A stretch of 64,000 bases of DNA, taken from NCBI GenBank assembly GCA_910589415.1, contig CAJUUM010000035.1, forward strand, positions 1 through 64,000. Reading direction: 5' to 3'. Made by a program: the position numbers and the translations under genes. Positions 59,076 through 64,000 of the stretch are shown here, piece by piece. The notes under the pieces were generated by a model. It did no database searches, was not told where the DNA came from, and saw nothing but the letters and a program-made list of their open reading frames with translations. This DNA comes from Malachius bipustulatus. Taxonomy: Eukaryota; Arthropoda; Insecta; Coleoptera; Melyridae. Position 1 is the first letter of the stretch, and each line of letters begins with the position of its first letter.

Positions 59076-62000
59076 TAGTAAGTTACTTTTAAGTAATAAG
59101 TTACTTTTATGCAATCCTGGAATCCACACGCCAACTACGCTAGCGACACGCACCTGGGCTGCGTTAGCGGCCCACCAATGACAGTTAGCGGCCCACCAAT
59201 GGCCGCCAGCGTTCATTTTTATTACTTTTATGCAATCCTGGAATCCACACGCCAACTGCGCTAGCGACACGCACTTGGGCTGCGTTAGCGGACCACCAAT
59301 GACCGTTAGCGGCCCACCAATGACCGTTAGCGGCCCACCAATGGCCGCTAGCGTCGCGATCTCCGTTCATTTTTAATAATTTCTTGCAATCCTGGAATCC
59401 ACACGCCAACTGCGCTAGCGACACTCACTTTGCTGAGTTAGCGGCCCACCAATGACCGTTAGCGGCCCACCAATGGCCACTAGCTTTCATTTTTCGTTAG
59501 CGGGCAGCAAAAGTGCGCCATTTTTCGTTAGCGGTCCACCAATGGCGATCATTTTTCGTTAGCGGCCCACCAATGACCGTTAGCGGCCCACCAATAGCCG
59601 CTAGCGTCATGATCTCCGTTCACTCTTATTACTTTTATGCAATCCTGGAATCCACACGCCAACTACGCTAGCGACACGCACTTGGGCTGCGTTAGCGGCC
59701 CACCAATGACCGTTAGCGGCCCACCAATGGCCGCTAGCGTCGCGATCTCCGCTCATTTTTATTACTTTCTTGCAATCCTGGAATCCACACGCCAACTGCG
59801 CTAGCGACACGCACTTCGGCTGCGTTAGCGGCCCACCAATGACCGTTAGCGGTCCACCAATGGCCGCTAGCGTCGCGATCTCCGTTCATTTTTATTACTT
59901 TCTTGCAATCCTGGAATCCACACGCCAACTGCGCTAGCGACACTCACTTTGCTGCGTTAGCGGCCCACCAATGACCGCTAACGTCGCGATCTCCGTTCAT
60001 TTTTATTACTTTTATGCAATCCTGGAATCCACACGCCAACTGCGCTAGCGACACGCACTTGAGCTGCGTTAGCGGCCCACCAATGACCGTTAGCGGCCCA
60101 CCAATGACCGCTAGCGTCGCGATCTCCGGTCATTTTTATTACTTTCTTGCAATCCTGGAATCCACACGCCAACTGCGCTAGCGACACTCACTTTGCTGCG
60201 TTAGCGGCCCACCAATGTCCGTTAGCGGTCCTCCAATGGCCGCTAGCGTTTATTTTTCGTTAGCGGGCAGCCAAAGTGGGTCATTTTTCGTTAGCGGCCC
60301 ACCAATGGCGTTCATTTTTCGTTAGCGGCCCACCAATGACCGTTAGCGGCCCACCAATAGCCGCTAGCGTCACGATCTCCGTTCACTCTTATTACTTTTA
60401 TTCAATCCTGGAATCCACACGCCAACTACGCTAGCGACACGCACTTGGGCTGCGTTAGCGGCCCACCAATGACCGTTAGCGGTCCACCAATGGCCGCTAG
60501 CGTCGCGATCTCCGTTCATTTTTATTACTTTTATGCAATCCTGGAATCCACACGACAACTGCGCTAGCGACACGCACTTCGGCTGCGTTAGCGGCCCACC
60601 AATGACCGTTAGCGGTCCACCAATGGCCGCTAGCGTCGCGATCTCCGTTCATTTTTATTACTTTTATGCAATCCTGGAATCCACACGCCGACTGCGCTAG
60701 CGACACGCACTTGGGCTGCGTTAGCGAACCACCAATGACCGTTAGCGACCCACCAATGACCGCTAGCGTCTCGATCTCCGTTCATTTTTATTACTTTTAT
60801 GCAATCCTGGAATCCACACGCCAACTGCGCTAGCGACACGCACTTGGGCTGCGTTAGCGGCCCACCAATGACCGTTAGCGGCCCACCAATGGCCGCAAGC
60901 GTTCTTTTTCCGCTAGCGGGCAGCCAAAGTGGGTCATTTTTCATTAGCGGCCCACCAATGGCGTTCATTTTTCATTAGCGGCCCACCAATGACCGTTAGC
61001 GGCCCACCAATGGCCGCTAGCGTCGCGATCTCCATTCATTCTTATTACTTTTATGCAATCCTGGAATCCACACGCCAACTGCGCTAGCGACACGCACTTG
61101 GGCTGCGTTAGCGAACCACCAATTACCGTTAGCGGCCCACGAATGGCCGCTAGCGTCGCGATCTCCGTTCATTTTTATTACTTTCTTGCAATCCTGGAAT
61201 CCACACGCCAACTGCGCTAGCGACACGCACTTGGGCTGCGTTAGCAGCCCACCAATGACAGTTAGCGGCCCACCAATGGCCGCTAGCGTTCATTTTTATT
61301 ACTTTCTTGCAATCCTGGAATCCACACGCCAACTGCGCTAGCGACACGCACTTTGGCTGCGTTAGCGGCCCACCAATACCGTTAGCGTTCATTTTTCGTA
61401 AGCGGGCAGCCAAAGTGGGTCATTTTTCGTTAGCGGCTCACCAATGGCGTTCATTTTTCGTTAGCGGCCCACCAATGACCGTTAGCGGCCCACCAATGGC
61501 CGCTAGCGTCGCGATCTCCGTTCATTCTTATTACTTTTATGCAATCCTGGAATCCACACGCCAACTGCGCTAGCGACACGCACTCGGACTGCGTTAGCGG
61601 CCCATCAATGACCGTTAGCGGCCCACCAATGGCCGCTAGCGTCGGGATCTCCGTTCATTTTTATTACTTTCTTGCAATCCTAGAATCCACACGCCAACTG
61701 CGCTAGCGACACTCACTTTTCTGAGTTAGCGGCTCACCAATGGCCGCTAGCGGCCCACAAATGGCCGCTAGTCGCTCACAAATGGCCGCTAGCGTTCATT
61801 TTTATTACTTTCTTGCAAACCTGGAATCCACACGCCAACTGCGCTAGCGACACGCACTTCGGCTGCGTTAGCGGCCCACCAATGACCGTTAGCGGTCCAC
61901 CAATGGCCGCTAGTGTCGCGATCTCCGTTCATTTTTATTACTTTTATGCAATCCTGGAATCCACACGCCAACTGCGCTAGCGACACGCACTTGGGCTGCG

Positions 62001-64000
62001 TTAGCGAACCACCAATGACCGTTAGCGGCCCACCAATGACCGCTAGCGTCGCGATCTCCGTTCATTTTTATTACTTTTATGCAATCCTGGAATCCACACG
62101 CCAACTGCGCTAGCGACACGCACTTGGGCTGCGTTAGCGGCCCACCAATGACCGTTAGCGGCCCACCAATGGCCGCTAGCGTCGCGAACTCCGTTCATTT
62201 TTATTACTTTCTTGCAATCCTGGAATCCACACGCCAACTGCGCTAGCGACACGCACTCGGGATGCGTTAGCTGCCCACCAATGACTGTTAGCGGCTCACC
62301 AATGGCCGCTAGCGTCGCGATCTCCGTTCATTTTTATTACTTTCTTGCAATCCTGGAATCCACACGCCAACTGCGCTAGCGATACGCACTTGGGCTGCGT
62401 TAGCGGCCCACCAATAACCGTTAGCGGCCCATCAATGGCCGCTAACGTCGCGATCTCCGTTCATTTTTATTACTTTTATGCAATCCTGGAATCCACACGC
62501 CAACTGCGCTAGCGACACGCACTTGGGCTGCGTTAGCGGCCCACCAATGACCGTTAGCGGCCCACCAATGGCCGCTAGCGTCGCGATCTCCGTTCATTTT
62601 TATTACTTTCTTGCAATCCTGGAATCCACACGCCAACTGCGCTAGCGACACTCACTTGGCTGCGTTAGCGGCCCACCAATGACCGTTAGCGGCCCACTAA
62701 TGGCCGCTAGCGTTCATTTTTATTACTTTTATGCAATCCTGGAATCCACACGCCAACTGCGCTAGCGACACGCACTTGGGCTGCGTTAGCGGCCCACCAA
62801 TGACCGTTAGCGGCCCACCAATGGCCGCAAGCGTTCTTTTTCCGCTAGCGGGCAGCCAAAGTGGGTCATTTTTCATTAGCGGCCCACCAATGGCGTTCAT
62901 TTTTCATAAGCGGCCCACCAATGACCGTTAGCGGCCCACCAATGGCCGCTAGCGTCGCGATCTCCATTCATTCTTATTACTTTTATGCAATCCTGGAATC
63001 CAGACGCCAACTGCGCTAGCGACACGCACTTGGGCTGCGTTAGCGAACCACCAATGACCGTTAGCGGCCCACCAATGGCCGCTAGCGTCGCGATCTCCGT
63101 TCATTCTTATTACTTTTATGCAATCCTGGAATCCACACGCCAACTGCGCTAGCGACACGCACTCGGACTGCGTTAGCGGCCCATCAATGACCGTTAGCGG
63201 CCCACTAATGGCCGCTAGCGTTCATTTTTATTACTTTTATGCAATCCTGGAATCCACACGCCAACTGCGCTAGCGACACGCACTTGGGCTGCGTTAGCGA
63301 ACCACCAATGACCGTTAGCGGCCCACCAATGGCCGCAGGCGTTCTTTTTCCGCTAGCGGGCAGCCAAAGTGGTTCATTTTTCATTAGCGGCCCACAGATG
63401 ACCGTTAGCGGCCCACTAATGGCCGCTAGCGTCGCGATCTCCATTCATTCTTATTACTTTTATGCAATCCTGGAATCCACACGCCAACTGCGCTAGCGAA
63501 ACGCACTTGGGCTGCGTTAGCGAACCACCAATGACCGTTAGCGGCCCACCAATGGCCGCTAGCGTCGCGATCTCCATTCATTCTTATTACTTTTATGCAA
63601 TCCTGGAATCCACACGCCAACTGCGCTAGCGACACGCACTTGGGCTGCGTGTCCCACCAATGGCCGCTAACGTCGCGATCTCCGTTCATTTTTATTACTT
63701 TTATGCAATCCTGGAATCCGCACGCCAACTGCGCTAGCGATACGCACTTGGGCTGCGTTAGCGGCCCACCAATAACCGTTAGCGGCCCATCAATGGCCGC
63801 TAACGTCGCGATCTCCGTTCATTTTTATTACTTTTATGCAATCCTGGAATCCACACGCCAACTGCGCTAGCGACACGCACTTGGGCTGCGTTAGCGGCCC
63901 ATCAATGACCGTTAGCGGCCCACCAATGGCCGCTAGCGTCGCGATCTCCGTTCATTTTTATTACTTTCTTGCAATCCTGGAATCCACACGCCAACTGCGC

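Larger units (their letters stand above)
38427..64000. repeat. Satellite array, block 3
   Basis: Continuous tandem satellite of 133-bp and 121-bp units runs to the window edge, ending mid-unit in CCAACTGCGC. To about 54 kb it is built from near-identical blocks with 6181- and 3512-bp periods. Beyond that it becomes more heterogeneous. It contains one short inverted segment (58978-59075). No unique sequence or gene was seen. Confidence 0.97.
54400..64000. repeat. Heterogeneous satellite subzone at the right end
   Basis: This subzone contains a partly diverged duplication. Segments at 53147-54246 recur 6460 bp later, segments at 55462-55925 recur 6327 bp later, and 57627-57944 recurs 5799 bp later at 63426. 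The 6460 to 6327 change equals one 133-bp monomer: the second copy lacks the monomer at about 54823-54955. Both copies share odd forms such as TGCGTGTCCCACC (57847 and 63646), where two modules were deleted. Confidence 0.75.

Noticed and set aside
1..64000. CRISPR-like array (short repeats with variable spacers)
   Set aside because: The octamer is too short, the spacers are themselves a handful of repeated modules, the flanks carry eukaryotic LINEs, and there are no cas genes.

Overview
This window is eukaryotic and almost certainly comes from an arthropod (probably an insect) genome. About 56 of the 64 kb is one head-to-tail satellite DNA array. It is interrupted only by two full-length non-LTR retrotransposons. 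I see no host protein-coding gene, tRNA or rRNA. The arthropod assignment is an inference from the two element types (a jockey/CR1-like LINE with a PHD-finger ORF1, and an RTE-clade LINE). The species cannot be told from the sequence.

Layout. 1-17761: satellite block 1. 17762-22068: a 4.3 kb jockey/CR1-superfamily LINE on the minus strand, with ORF1 (289 aa) and ORF2 (endonuclease plus reverse transcriptase). It has a (TAA)n tail and a short target-site duplication. 22069-35106: satellite block 2. 35107-38426: a 3.3 kb RTE-clade LINE, also minus strand, with a 1000-aa endonuclease/reverse transcriptase ORF, a 7-nt GAA-type tail and a 10-bp target-site duplication. 38427-64000: satellite block 3, whose last 9-10 kb is more heterogeneous.

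The satellite has an unusual, fully modular architecture. Every unit is a set of spacer modules punctuated by the octamer CGYTAGCG (CGCTAGCG, CGTTAGCG or CGCTAACG). The basic monomer is 133 bp: four octamers plus modules of 59, 16, 13 and 13 bp. A second unit type is 121 bp: five octamers plus modules of 9, 23, 23, 13 and 13 bp. The two types combine into higher-order repeats. In 4.8-27 kb the copies are mostly 2160 bp, with 1929, 1423, 1046 and 2803 bp variants. In 38-60 kb the copies are 6181, 3512 and 6267 bp. Shared private deletions show that segments of many kb were duplicated as blocks.

The two LINEs are unrelated, but both landed in the same T-rich motif (ATTTTTATT) of the 59-bp module and in the same orientation. 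This fits target-primed reverse transcription from a nick at TTTTT/A. Sister copies of both sites lack the insertions, so both elements arrived after the local higher-order repeats had formed. Both LINEs have intact ORFs. In the jockey/CR1-like element a perfect -1 frameshift heptamer (A AAA AAC) sits two codons before the ORF1 stop and leads into ORF2, which has no in-frame AUG ahead of its endonuclease. The RTE leader can be drawn as an HDV-like ribozyme fold.
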